Shown one piece after another: positions 33,763 through 42,286 of a DNA stretch of 43,077 nt. The first letter of the stretch is position 1. Each line of letters opens with the position of its first letter. This DNA is from an uncultured Muribaculaceae bacterium. Its GTDB lineage: Bacteria > Bacteroidota > Bacteroidia > Bacteroidales > Muribaculaceae. The translations under genes were made by a program, and so were the position numbers. The stretch lies in NCBI GenBank assembly GCA_934663645.1, contig CAKUKR010000011.1:1-43077 (forward strand), read 5' to 3'. The notes under the pieces are model-generated. The model was not told where the DNA came from. It made no database searches and saw only the letters and a list, made by a program, of their open reading frames with translations.

Positions 33763-35937
33763 TCAATTGAGTTGAGTGTTGAGGAAGTCAAGCACTTTTT
33801 GGTACAGCTGCACACGGGCGTTGCACATACGCAGGCTGTGTTCAAAACCGGTAAAAGACATCATGTCAAATATCGTCCCTTCTCTATTGAGCTTGGATGT
33901 ATACTTCAACGTGTTGTAGTAATGTACGTTGTCGTCTGAAGTGCCCGACATTATCAGCAGCCGGCCGTTGAGGTCTTTGGTCCGGTTGAGTGCTGATGCA
34001 GTTTCGTAACCGGCCTCGTTCTGCTGCGGCGTGAGCATATAGCGTTCCGTGTAAATTGAGTCATAGTAACGCCAGTCGGTCACAGGCGCCATCGACACGC
34101 CGGCCTTGAAGGGCGAATTGGGCGCTGACATTTCCATGAGCGTCATGTAGCCGCCGTAGCTCCAGCCGAAGCATGCCACCCTCTCTGCGTCTATGTAGGG
34201 AAGCGACGCGAAATAGCGTGCGCCAGCTATCTGGTCCGCGGTCTCGTATTCCCCAAGCCGCTTGTAGACGCTGTTCGCCCACTCGCGTGTGCGGTTGCCT
34301 GTGCCGCGTCCGTCCACGCAGGCGATTATGTAGCCCTCACTCGCGAGGTAGAACATGCCGTCCATGCTCCACTTGTTGAGCACCTGCTGCGAGTCTGGCC
34401 CGTTGTACTGGTAGGTCAGCAGCGGATACTTCTTTGATGCGTCAAAGTCTGCCGGCTTGATGACGTATGCGTCCATTTCCTCGCCCACGGCATTGGGGAC
34501 TTTCATCAGTTCCACCTTGGGAGCAGAGGCGTATTTGGCGGCATACTCCTCGTTCATGTTGACTACGGTCGATTTCTTGCCGTCTGTGGTGCAAATCGTG
34601 TACTGGTTCGGGGTCGAGATATTGCTGTAGTTGCGCAGGTAATACTCGAAGTTGGAGCTGAACGATGCGTTCTCCGTGCCGTCAACGTCGTTGAGCAGCT
34701 TCATCGCGCCCTTGCTGTCTACGCGGGCGACGTTGCGGTTGACCGCGCCGCGCTTCGTGCATTGCACATACACATTGCCGCGTGCATCGCGTCCGTAGTA
34801 ACTGGTTATGTTGAAGTTGCCGTCGGTCACCTTGCGTATCATCTTGCCCGTGTAGTCATATTCATACAGGTGGCGGTAGCCCGACTTCTCGCTGCCGATG
34901 ATGAATGACGACTTGCCGAAATCTATCATCTGGTAGGCGGCAGGGGAGAGCCATGCGCTCGACTCGTCGGTATAGATGAGTTTCGCCACTGTCGAACCGG
35001 TATTGACGGCATACATCTTCAGGTTGTTCTGGTCGCGGTTGAGCACCGACACCATCAGCGTCGTGCCATCGCCGGCGAAGGACAGCTGCGGTATGTAGTC
35101 CGAATCCACCTTCGGAATATCCATGGTCTTGGTGGTGCGGTTGTTCAGGTCGTATGCCAGCACGCTCACCACGGAGTTGGGATAGCCCGCCAGCGAATAC
35201 TTGTACTCGTAAGACTCGGGGTAGGGGTCGCCGAGCGGCTCGTCATCGCAGTAGCTGCGCACATTGTCAAACGAGTAGACCGGCACCTGGCTCTCGTCGA
35301 AACGCATGAACACGAGCGTGTTGTCGTCGGCAGAGAAATGTATTGTGTTCAGTATGCCGAACTCCTCTTCATATCCCCAGTCTGGCGAGCCGTAGATTAT
35401 CTCGTTGACCTTGCCGTCCTTGGTCACGGCTATGTCTGTGCCGTAGTCGAGGTTGGAGACGTACACGTTGTTGCCGCGCATATAGGCGACAGCCCTGCCG
35501 TCATGGCTTAGCACTGCGCCGCGCTGCGCTCCACCCTCCGACACACGCTTCATTGTGCCGCGTGCTATGTCATATACATAGTACTCTGCGGTGAACGAGT
35601 GGCGGTATATCTTCTTGGAATTGTTCCAGAGCAGTATCTTCTTCTCGTTAGCTGACAGCTCATAGCCGTCGAAGCTGTCTATCTTGACATCCCCTTTTAT
35701 GGCTTTCACGTCAAACAGGGTAGAGGTCTTCGTGCCGTTCTTGTAACTGTACACCTCTATGGAGTTGCCGTCATCGCTCAGTGCTGCGTATGAAACGCCG
35801 TCAGCGAGCGGGCGCATTTCGCGCACGCCTGCCGGCTTGGTCTGGTTCACGTCGCAATAGTCGTCGGGGGTGAGGGGGGCTGCCGGCGCGGACACCGCCG
35901 CGAGCAGCAGAACCGGTATGGTTATAGTCGTTTTCAT
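33763..35937 (-). CDS. Dipeptidyl peptidase IV-like S9 family serine peptidase
   Basis: 724 residues from the ATG at 35937. A longer frame reaches 36036 but would run through the upstream hairpin and lacks a signal peptide at its start. The signal peptide (about 1-20) ends near 'APAA'. The N-terminal eight-bladed DPP-IV propeller (about 40-480) includes 'EEEFGILNTIHFSADDNTLVF', where the Glu pair would bind the substrate N-terminus as in DPP-IV. The C-terminal alpha/beta hydrolase has nucleophile Ser593 in 'GWSYGGYM', Asp668 in 'GTSDDNVH' and His700 in 'GFEHSLR'. It would remove X-Pro or X-Ala dipeptides in the periplasm. Together with the Tricorn-like protease it suggests peptide use by this organism. 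Confidence 0.95.
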   Translation of the reverse strand: MKTTITIPVLLLAAVSAPAAPLTPDDYCDVNQTKPAGVREMRPLADGVSYAALSDDGNSIEVYSYKNGTKTSTLFDVKAIKGDVKIDSFDGYELSANEKKILLWNNSKKIYRHSFTAEYYVYDIARGTMKRVSEGGAQRGAVLSHDGRAVAYMRGNNVYVSNLDYGTDIAVTKDGKVNEIIYGSPDWGYEEEFGILNTIHFSADDNTLVFMRFDESQVPVYSFDNVRSYCDDEPLGDPYPESYEYKYSLAGYPNSVVSVLAYDLNNRTTKTMDIPKVDSDYIPQLSFAGDGTTLMVSVLNRDQNNLKMYAVNTGSTVAKLIYTDESSAWLSPAAYQMIDFGKSSFIIGSEKSGYRHLYEYDYTGKMIRKVTDGNFNITSYYGRDARGNVYVQCTKRGAVNRNVARVDSKGAMKLLNDVDGTENASFSSNFEYYLRNYSNISTPNQYTICTTDGKKSTVVNMNEEYAAKYASAPKVELMKVPNAVGEEMDAYVIKPADFDASKKYPLLTYQYNGPDSQQVLNKWSMDGMFYLASEGYIIACVDGRGTGNRTREWANSVYKRLGEYETADQIAGARYFASLPYIDAERVACFGWSYGGYMTLMEMSAPNSPFKAGVSMAPVTDWRYYDSIYTERYMLTPQQNEAGYETASALNRTKDLNGRLLIMSGTSDDNVHYYNTLKYTSKLNREGTIFDMMSFTGFEHSLRMCNARVQLYQKVLDFLNTQLN

Positions 35938-35962
35938 GGTGTTACGGTATGTATGCGGAAAA

Positions 35963-35996
35963 CCGTCCGTCCCACAGTATTTCGCGGGGCGGACGG
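35963..35996 (-). terminator. Terminator of proS
   Basis: An 11-bp GC-rich stem (35963-35973 with 35986-35996, one G-U pair) is followed on the minus strand by TTTTCC. It sits between the proS stop and the DPP-IV-like start, so the peptidase gene would need read-through or a promoter inside proS. Confidence 0.75.
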
Positions 35997-36010
35997 CGTG
36001 TAGAGTGTTG

Positions 36011-37492
36011 TCAATATGAAATGGCGAAAAGCACACGGCGCGGCGACGGCTTGCCTGTCACCATGCACACGCCCGGCGTGGTGTCTCCCTCAAATGGTAT
36101 GCAGCGGATAGTCGCCTTGGTCTCCTCCTTGATGCGCGTCTCCGTCTCGGGAGTGCCGTCCCAGTGGGCGAGTATGAAATATCCCTGTGTGATTTTCTCC
36201 TTGAACTCGTCGTAGCTGTCCACTGTGATGGTGCGCTCCTTGCGGCGTTCCAATGCACGGTTGTAGAGGCTCTTCTGGATGTCGTCGAGTATGCGCATGA
36301 TTTCGTCTACGATGCCCTCAAATGCGACCTCCTCTTTTTCGAGCGTGTCACGGCGAACCAGCTCGCACGCTCCCTTCTCCAGGTCTCTTGCGCCGACGGC
36401 GAGGCGCACAGGCACGCCCTTGACCTCGTAGTCCGCAAACTTGAACCCGGGGCGGCGGTTGTCTGCGTCGTCAAACTTGACAGTGAGTCCGCGCTTGCGC
36501 AGTTCGTCGATTATAGGCTGCATCCGCTCTGCGATGGCCTCGAGCTGCGACTTCTCCTTATATATAGGTACGATAGCCACATGGATAGGAGCGAGTCTGG
36601 GCGGCAGCACAAGTCCGTTGTCGTCGCTGTGCGTCATGATGAGCGCGCCCATCAGGCGTGTAGAAACACCCCACGAAGTCGCCCATACGTATTCCTGCTC
36701 GTTGTTGGCGTTGATGAACTTCACGTCAAACGCTTTGGCGAAGTTCTGCCCCAGGAAGTGCGAAGTGCCGGACTGCAATGCCTTGCCGTCCTGCATCATT
36801 GCCTCTATGGTATATGTCTCTACTGCGCCGGCGAAACGTTCGTTGGCCGACTTCACGCCCTTCACCACCGGCATTGCCATGTGTTCCTCGGCAAACTCGG
36901 CATAGACGTTCAGCATCTTGACTGCCTCTGCCTCTGCCTCCTCGCGTGTGGCGTGGGCGGTGTGTCCCTCCTGCCAGAGAAACTCTGCCGTGCGCAGGAA
37001 CATGCGGGTACGCATCTCCCAGCGGAACACGTTTGCCCACTGGTTGATGAGGATAGGCAGGTCACGGTAGGAGTGTATCCAGTTCTTGTATGTATTCCAT
37101 ATTATAGTCTCCGAAGTCGGGCGTATGATGAGTTCCTCCTCCAGTTTTGCTGCCGGGTCCACCACCACACCGCCGCCGTTCTCGTCATTCTTCAGGCGGT
37201 AATGAGTGACAACGGCACATTCCTTGGCGAAGCCCTCCACATGGTCGGCTTCCCTGCTGAGGAATGATTTCGGTATCAGCAGCGGGAAATAGGCGTTCTG
37301 GTGGCCCGTAGCCTTGAACATGTCGTCAAGCTGACGTTGCATCTTCTCCCAGATAGCATAGCCGTATGGCTTGATTACCATGCAGCCGCGCACTGCCGAC
37401 TGCTCTGCCAGGTCAGCTTTCACCACCAGCTCGTTATACCACTGCGAATAGTTGTCTGCTCTTTTCGTGAAATTCTTTAGTTCCTTTGCCAT
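36011..37492 (-). CDS. proS: Prolyl-tRNA synthetase (archaeal/eukaryote-like type)
   Basis: 493 residues from the ATG at 37492; upstream in-frame codons to 37642 cross the predicted promoter and are unconserved. Class II motif 2 is '[25 protein letters not shown]', and motif 3 falls in '[16 protein letters not shown]'. '[20 protein letters not shown]' is the proline-binding region. There is no insertion (editing) domain as in E. coli ProRS; instead the short archaeal-type architecture with an anticodon-binding domain (about 285-400) and a C-terminal extension is seen, as is normal in Bacteroidetes. It ends in a strong terminator. Confidence 0.96.
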   Translation of the reverse strand: MAKELKNFTKRADNYSQWYNELVVKADLAEQSAVRGCMVIKPYGYAIWEKMQRQLDDMFKATGHQNAYFPLLIPKSFLSREADHVEGFAKECAVVTHYRLKNDENGGGVVVDPAAKLEEELIIRPTSETIIWNTYKNWIHSYRDLPILINQWANVFRWEMRTRMFLRTAEFLWQEGHTAHATREEAEAEAVKMLNVYAEFAEEHMAMPVVKGVKSANERFAGAVETYTIEAMMQDGKALQSGTSHFLGQNFAKAFDVKFINANNEQEYVWATSWGVSTRLMGALIMTHSDDNGLVLPPRLAPIHVAIVPIYKEKSQLEAIAERMQPIIDELRKRGLTVKFDDADNRRPGFKFADYEVKGVPVRLAVGARDLEKGACELVRRDTLEKEEVAFEGIVDEIMRILDDIQKSLYNRALERRKERTITVDSYDEFKEKITQGYFILAHWDGTPETETRIKEETKATIRCIPFEGDTTPGVCMVTGKPSPRRVLFAISY

Positions 37493-37511
37493 TGTTGTCT
37501 CATTTAACGCG

Positions 37512-37519
37512 CAAAGGTA
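37512..37519 (-). promoter_or_regulatory. -7 box of proS
   Basis: The minus strand reads TACCTTTG followed by CGCG, 19 nt before the chosen proS ATG. It supports the start at 37492. No clear -33 box was found. Confidence 0.5.
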
Positions 37520-37754
37520 ATAATTTTTCGCGAGATATGGGATATGCAGCAGCGAAAACTGGCAGTTGCTGCTGTATCGCCCTGTTTGGTCTGCCCGGGT
37601 ATCGGCTGACGCAATCCCATGCAATGCCCTCCGAGGGTTCATGGAACGATTTTAACTTATTGCTAAGCCCTGATTACCAAGAGAATGCATTGGCTACCCC
37701 CTCCATTTTTTATTAGTTTAACATATTGAACGTGCGCATGTCACGAGAAAGTAC

Positions 37755-37762
37755 TAATTTTG
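37755..37762 (+). promoter_or_regulatory. -7 box of the fimbrial operon
   Basis: A perfect TAATTTTG followed by C. The nearest TTG-type -33 candidate (ATTG, 37725-37728) is 26 nt upstream, wider than the usual 19-21, so an activator may be needed. Confidence 0.55.
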
Positions 37763-37911
37763 CGGCGATTATAAAATTTATCCGTAAGGTATTGTGGGAA
37801 TTTGATTGACGCTAAGCCAATAGTTTATGTTATGCAAGTCCAGACCAAGCCATAAAACTCAGATTTGACTGTTGCATAACGAAGCAAGAATTACGGGGAT
37901 TTATAAGACGC

Positions 37912-38059
37912 CCGACTGCCTTCGAGGCGCAGGCATCGCAGATATCCAGAGTGTGCGACACTTGTGTGGGTGTTGAGCGGAGACTGTGCCTGGAGTGTTG
38001 CCCCAAGGACGAAGCGAGCTGCAACGCTGTGCTGCTGTCAGGGACTGCGAGGCAGTCGG
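37912..38059 (+). ncRNA. Candidate structured leader RNA of the fimbrial operon
   Basis: Four stems fit together without conflict. P1 is CCGACTGCC (37912-37920) with GGCAGTCGG (38051-38059). Inside it, P2 is CAGGCA (37930-37935) with TGCCTG (37987-37992). P3, inside P2, is AGTGT/ACACT (37950-37954/37958-37962). P4 is AGTGTTGC (37994-38001) with GCAACGCT (38021-38028). Competing local hairpins exist at both ends: CTGC...GCAG at 37915-37931, and GACTGC/GCAGTC at 38043-38048/38052-38057. No known riboswitch consensus was seen. Confidence 0.4.
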
Positions 38060-38089
38060 AGTGAGTATGAATTGAACATTGATTGTGTA

Positions 38090-39373
38090 ATGAGGAAAGT
38101 AACATTCATATCGTTTCTTGCCGTTGCCGGATGCCTGTCCGCTGCGGTCATAAATGATTCAGTCAAGATACATTTCCGCCAGAGCCGGTCAAATCTTGAT
38201 CTGGAGTTCAAGGACAATCGCGAGGCTCTGCGGCGTATCTCTGACAGTCTCAGCACGAGTTATGCAGACTCCATGTTGACCCTGCGGAGCGTGAATGTCG
38301 TCGGTGGTGCCTCGCCTGAAGGCTCTGTGGCTATCAACCGCCGGCTCTCCGAGAAGCGTGCGCAGGTCTTGTTTGATTATTTATCCGACTCGTTCTCTGT
38401 GGCCGACTCTGCACTTACATTCTCATATCTGGGGCGAGACTGGAAAGGCCTTCTCGAACTTGTTGAACAGGACGAAAAAGTGCCTTATCGCGAGGATGTC
38501 ATTCGTCTGGTGCGCAACATTATCGATGAGCAGGAAGGCAGACGCTCCAAGTCGGGCGACCCGCTTCGCCGCCTCAAGCAGCTGCGCGGAGGCAAGCCCT
38601 ATCTGTATATGTATCGCGAGCTGTTCCCCGCCTTGCGTGCCTCAACGTTGCTGCTCTCCTACGAGCGTGTGCCGTCACCGGTCTACATCGAGCCGGAAGA
38701 GCCGGAGCAGGTCTACATCGAGCCGGTTGATACCGTTGAGGTCGATACCGTTGAGGTCGATACCGTGGCCGTTGATACAGTCATGTTCGAGGAGAAACAC
38801 TGCCGTCCCTTCTACATGGACATCCGCACCAACATGCTCTACGACGCTGCCGCAGTGCCCAACATCGGCGTTGAGTTCTACCTGGGCAAGAACATGTCGG
38901 TCGGCGCAAATTGGCAGTACGCCTGGTGGAAGACTGACCGCCGCCACCGCTACTGGCGAGCATACGGCGGCGACGTGAACGTCCGCTGGTGGTTCGGCAG
39001 CGCTGCCCATGAGAAGCCGCTTACGGGCCACCACCTCGGCGTGTACGGCCAGATACTCACCTACGACTTCGAGTGGGGCGGCAAGGGCTACCTGGGCGGC
39101 AAGCCCGGAGGAACGCTCTGGGACAAGATGAACTGGGGCGTGGGTCTCGAGTACGGCTACACGCTCCCCGTGGCCAAGCATTTCAACATCGACTTCACCC
39201 TCGGCGTGGGCTACCTGACGGGCGAGTACCAGGAATACCTCCCGGTGGACGGCTGCTACGTGTGGCAGGCCACCAAGCAACGGCACTGGTTCGGCCCGAC
39301 GAAGGCCGAGATCTCACTTGTCTGGCTCATCGGCTGTGACAACTACAACCGCAAGAAAGGAGGTGAGAAATGA
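38090..39373 (+). CDS. OmpA-like / DUF3575 protein of a fimbrial operon
   Basis: 427 residues from the ATG at 38090. A longer frame begins at 37964, but only this ATG opens directly into a signal peptide (about 1-19). Residues about 25-120 resemble an OmpA-like peptidoglycan-binding domain with 'VNVVGGASPEGSVAINRRLSEKRA'. A linker has two VYIEP units and tandem Val-Glu-Val-Asp-Thr units. Residues about 245-425 are a DUF3575-type barrel-like domain: 'DIRTNMLYDAAAVPNIGVEF', 'NMSVGANWQYAWW', 'VNVRWWFG'. Such proteins commonly lead FimA/Mfa-type fimbrial loci in Bacteroidales and may tie the fimbrial base to the envelope. The stop overlaps the next ATG by four bases. Confidence 0.85.
   Translation: MRKVTFISFLAVAGCLSAAVINDSVKIHFRQSRSNLDLEFKDNREALRRISDSLSTSYADSMLTLRSVNVVGGASPEGSVAINRRLSEKRAQVLFDYLSDSFSVADSALTFSYLGRDWKGLLELVEQDEKVPYREDVIRLVRNIIDEQEGRRSKSGDPLRRLKQLRGGKPYLYMYRELFPALRASTLLLSYERVPSPVYIEPEEPEQVYIEPVDTVEVDTVEVDTVAVDTVMFEEKHCRPFYMDIRTNMLYDAAAVPNIGVEFYLGKNMSVGANWQYAWWKTDRRHRYWRAYGGDVNVRWWFGSAAHEKPLTGHHLGVYGQILTYDFEWGGKGYLGGKPGGTLWDKMNWGVGLEYGYTLPVAKHFNIDFTLGVGYLTGEYQEYLPVDGCYVWQATKQRHWFGPTKAEISLVWLIGCDNYNRKKGGEK
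38728..38783 (+). repeat. In-frame 15-bp tandem repeat in the DUF3575 gene
   Basis: The unit GTTGAGGTCGATACC occurs twice in full with flanking partial copies, coding for Val-Glu-Val-Asp-Thr. Copy-number change would alter linker length by five residues without a frameshift. Confidence 0.8.
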
Positions 39374-40407
39374 AACTGAAATTTGTTTTCCATTTGATAT
39401 TGGCAGCGTTGCTGCCGGCTTTGCTTGTCAGCTGCGAGCATAAGGAGCTCTGCTACCAGCATCCCCACCGCGCCACCCTGCGCGTGGTCTTCGACTGGCA
39501 GGACGCTCCTGACGCCAACCCCGCTGGCATGTGCGTATTCTTCTACCCGGTCAGCGAGGACGGCATCGACGACGGCCGCCGCATGGTGCGCTACGACTTC
39601 ATGGGCAAGGAGGGCGGCGAGGTTGAGCTCGTCGAAGGCCGCTACCGTGTCATTGCCTACAACAACGACACCGAGGCTTGCCAGTTCTCGGGCATAGGCG
39701 GTTTTGACACCCACCGCGCCTTCACTCGCGACGGCAGCCTGTTTGAGAGCATCGTTGGCTCGGGTGCGCTTCCCCCTCGTGCTAATGATGCCGAGAGAAT
39801 AGTCATCTCACCCGACATGATGTGGGGTTGCTCCGTTGAGGAGATGGAGATCACCGCCGAGGGCGTAACCTATATCAGCATACCCGAAAGCGGGCGCGAT
39901 ACATGGTCGGGCGTGCCTGTCCACTCCGTTGACCGCGTGATATACCTCTATCCCCACGAACTCGTGTGCGAATACACATACGAGGTACGCAATGTGGAGA
40001 ACCTGAAGTATGCCACACAGATGTGCGGCTCGCTCTCTGGCATGGCTCCCTCGCTTTACTTCGGCGACGAGTCGCTCGGCTCGGAGTGTGTCACCATCCC
40101 CTTCGCTGCGGAGAGCGACGGCGTGTCGCGCATCACCGGGCGCTTCTACACCTTCGGCCACAATACCGGCAATCCGCAGGAACACCGCATGATGTTCTAC
40201 GTGTGGATGCTGGATGGCGGTAAGTTCTACTTCGGCGCGACGGAGGACAAGTTCAACGTCACTACGCAGGTGCACAACGCGCCGGACAAGCGTCATGTTC
40301 ACATCATAATCGACGGACTTGGGCTGCCTACCCCCATGGAGGGTGACGACAGCTTCAACCCCTCGGTAGATGACTGGCAGGAAATCAACCAAGACATCAC
40401 TATCTAA
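39370..40407 (+). CDS. DUF5119-like fimbrial lipoprotein (FimB/Mfa2-like position)
   Basis: 345 residues. A lipoprotein signal peptide ends Leu-Val-Ser-Cys (Cys22), followed by 'EHKELCYQHPHRATLRVVFDW', a head typical of DUF5119 and related Bacteroidales anchor-subunit proteins. The first half (about 30-155) is a transthyretin-like beta domain with 'GMCVFFYPVSEDG' and 'GRYRVIAYNNDTE'. The second half is another beta domain ending 'NVTTQVHNAPDKRHVHIII'. By position and build it should be the outer-membrane anchor or length regulator of the fimbria, as FimB and Mfa2 are in Porphyromonas. It overlaps the DUF3575 gene by ATGA; the fimbrillin gene follows after 75 nt. Confidence 0.8.
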   Translation: MKLKFVFHLILAALLPALLVSCEHKELCYQHPHRATLRVVFDWQDAPDANPAGMCVFFYPVSEDGIDDGRRMVRYDFMGKEGGEVELVEGRYRVIAYNNDTEACQFSGIGGFDTHRAFTRDGSLFESIVGSGALPPRANDAERIVISPDMMWGCSVEEMEITAEGVTYISIPESGRDTWSGVPVHSVDRVIYLYPHELVCEYTYEVRNVENLKYATQMCGSLSGMAPSLYFGDESLGSECVTIPFAAESDGVSRITGRFYTFGHNTGNPQEHRMMFYVWMLDGGKFYFGATEDKFNVTTQVHNAPDKRHVHIIIDGLGLPTPMEGDDSFNPSVDDWQEINQDITI

Positions 40408-40482
40408 TATTAATATTGAATAGGAAACAAACAAGAGAGAAACAAACAAAATCATTAACAACCTAAGTTTAGTATCACCGAA

Positions 40483-42189
40483 ATGAAACAGAAATTGTTT
40501 TATGGAGCGATGGCAGCCATGATGCTGACTGCCTGCTCACAGGATGAGATCCTCAAAATCAATGAGGACGAGATCAGCTTCAACGTAAGCTCGATCCAAG
40601 ACACTCGCGCTGCAGACTCGTACTGCAACAACTTCCTCCCCAGCTCTTTCCGCGTATGGGCTCAGAACACTGACTCACAAGATGTCTACTTCGGCGGCGA
40701 GCTTGTAGTCAACAAGGGCGGCAACCCCGCTGTGTGGGGCTTCGACGGCGGTCAGCGCTATTGGCCGAACAATAACCTCAACTTCTATGCTGAGGTGAAC
40801 GGTGACAACGAGTTCAACTACAACGGCGGCGCTCCCAAGTTTGAGAACTTCCAGGTCAAGGACAACGTCCGTGAGCAGGTAGACCTCATGTATGGCGTCA
40901 AGCTCAACCAGGGCAAGGAAAACACCCCGGTCAACCTGAACTTCCGCCACGCTCTCAGCCAGGTAGCTTTCCGCGCCAAGAACACCAACCCGAAGATCAA
41001 CGTTGAGGTAACCGGTGTTTCTGTCGGCCACATCGGCAACCAGGCTACGTTCTCATTCCCCACTGTAAATACCGACCAAAACTGGGAGGACATTGACCAC
41101 AGCGACAATCCCCATGACGTAACGCTCCCCGGACAGGGCACTTGGACTGACGCTCAGGCTTCCACTCTGAAGCAGTATGACGTCACTTTTGATGCTGTCA
41201 CACTGACATCTGACGTTAAGAGCCTCACTTGCCCGGGTGACAACCACAATCAGGCTTCTTTTGCCAACACTCTGACACTCATCCCGCAGCAGTCTGTTGC
41301 CTGGAATCCTGAGGTCAAGGGCAGCACTTTCAACGGCGCTTACTTCCTCGTGAAGTGCAAGATCTCCAACATCGCGGGAGAGCAGTACAATGCCCTCACC
41401 GACAAGGTTCTCTATGACGGCTATGCTGCTATCCCCGTTGAAATCAACTGGGAGCAGGGCAAGCGCTACATCTATACCTTCAACTTCGCTAACGGCACTG
41501 GCGGTTATACTCCCAACCCGGATGATCCTCAGCCCGTTCTGAACAAAATCGACTTCGACCTCACTGTCGATGACTTCATCCCCGTAGACAATGGCGACCA
41601 GAACATGGACGGCAACGACAGCCAGAAGGAAACCACTATGTACACTGTCAATTACGACAACGGATGGAAAATCCAGTCTCACGAGGGTTATGACAACTAC
41701 TCATTCAAGACACTCGATGCTGTTCCGACCAAGGAGGGTTACAACTTCAAGGGCTGGTCAACTACCCAGAACGGCGAGGTTGAGTATGTAGCAGGTGACG
41801 ACATCAACCTCACGAAGGCTAACCCCACTCTGTACCTCTATTCTGTATGGGAGGCACAGACTATGTACACCTACACTCTGACTTTCGATGCCAACAACGG
41901 TACTAACGTGAGCAACATCCCCCCGAAGATTACGGTTACTTCTCCGCTGGAAAGCTATGAGTTCATTATCCCCAATAAGACTCCGCAGAAGCCTAACGGC
42001 TGGAAGTTCCTCTACTGGACTGCTGTTCAGGATGACAACTCTGTAAAGTATAACATCGGCGACAAGGTGACAGTTACCAAGGACGCTCCCAACGCAACTG
42101 TTTACGGTTACTGGTCAGGAAACGCTACTGGCGGCACTAACCCTGGCGCTGACGGCGAAAACCCTTGGGGCAACAAACGCGCTAAATAA
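40483..42189 (+). CDS. Fimbrillin-family lipoprotein with Listeria-Bacteroides repeats
   Basis: 568 residues. A lipoprotein signal peptide ends Leu-Thr-Ala-Cys (Cys18). Thr41-Arg42-Ala43 lies where fimbrillins are cut at an Arg after export, freeing the groove for donor-strand assembly. Residues about 45-370 form the fimbrillin-like two-domain beta fold: 'VNLNFRHALSQVAFRAKNTN', 'FNGAYFLVKCKI', 'GKRYIYTFNFANGTGGYTPN'. Residues about 385-548 carry two InlB-type B-repeats, with 'YNFKGWSTTQNGEVEYVAGD' in the first and 'GWKFLYWTAVQDDNSVKYNIGD' in the second. A short Gly/Asn tail ends the protein. B-repeats at the end of a fimbrillin suggest a tip adhesin more than a stalk subunit. It is followed by a strong hairpin and a second fimbrillin. 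Confidence 0.85.
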   Translation: MKQKLFYGAMAAMMLTACSQDEILKINEDEISFNVSSIQDTRAADSYCNNFLPSSFRVWAQNTDSQDVYFGGELVVNKGGNPAVWGFDGGQRYWPNNNLNFYAEVNGDNEFNYNGGAPKFENFQVKDNVREQVDLMYGVKLNQGKENTPVNLNFRHALSQVAFRAKNTNPKINVEVTGVSVGHIGNQATFSFPTVNTDQNWEDIDHSDNPHDVTLPGQGTWTDAQASTLKQYDVTFDAVTLTSDVKSLTCPGDNHNQASFANTLTLIPQQSVAWNPEVKGSTFNGAYFLVKCKISNIAGEQYNALTDKVLYDGYAAIPVEINWEQGKRYIYTFNFANGTGGYTPNPDDPQPVLNKIDFDLTVDDFIPVDNGDQNMDGNDSQKETTMYTVNYDNGWKIQSHEGYDNYSFKTLDAVPTKEGYNFKGWSTTQNGEVEYVAGDDINLTKANPTLYLYSVWEAQTMYTYTLTFDANNGTNVSNIPPKITVTSPLESYEFIIPNKTPQKPNGWKFLYWTAVQDDNSVKYNIGDKVTVTKDAPNATVYGYWSGNATGGTNPGADGENPWGNKRAK

Positions 42190-42208
42190 CAGCGATACTT
42201 GATATTTA

Positions 42209-42252
42209 CCCTTTGGGGACATCCATGGCTTGCCGTGGATGCCCCCAAAGGG
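42209..42252 (+). repeat. Strong intercistronic hairpin between two fimbrillin genes
   Basis: CCCTTTGGGG (42209-42218) pairs perfectly with CCCCAAAGGG (42243-42252), and ATCCA (42221-42225) with TGGAT (42236-42240), with a 10-nt loop. No T-run follows, so it may act as a partial terminator or an mRNA-stability/processing element instead of a full stop. Confidence 0.8.
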
Positions 42253-42286
42253 ATTGAACATGATAACTCAAATACGGAATTTAGTT

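Larger units (their letters stand above)
37493..38089 (+). other. Intergenic region: divergent promoters and long fimbrial-operon leader
   Basis: This 597-nt stretch starts with the minus-strand proS promoter box (37512-37519) and carries a plus-strand -7 box at 37755-37762. It then holds a leader of about 320 nt before the ATG at 38090, with a 9-bp inverted repeat (37829-37837/37872-37880) and a set of nested stems at 37912-38059 described separately. Small open frames at 37827 (13 codons) and 37832 (7 codons) are present; no known RNA family was recognised. Confidence 0.55.

Noticed and set aside
37689..37821. ATTGGCT and AGCCAAT flank the fimbrial promoter as a 7-bp inverted repeat, and GCTAAGCC is repeated directly at 37662 and 37811
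   Set aside because: It looked like an invertible phase-variable promoter, but 7-8 bp is short and expected by chance; no recombinase gene is in the window. Reads in both orientations would be needed.
37830..38105. 91-codon minus-strand open frame in the fimbrial leader
   Set aside because: It is antisense to the structured leader and lacks recognisable motifs; stop-poor GC-rich RNA explains it.
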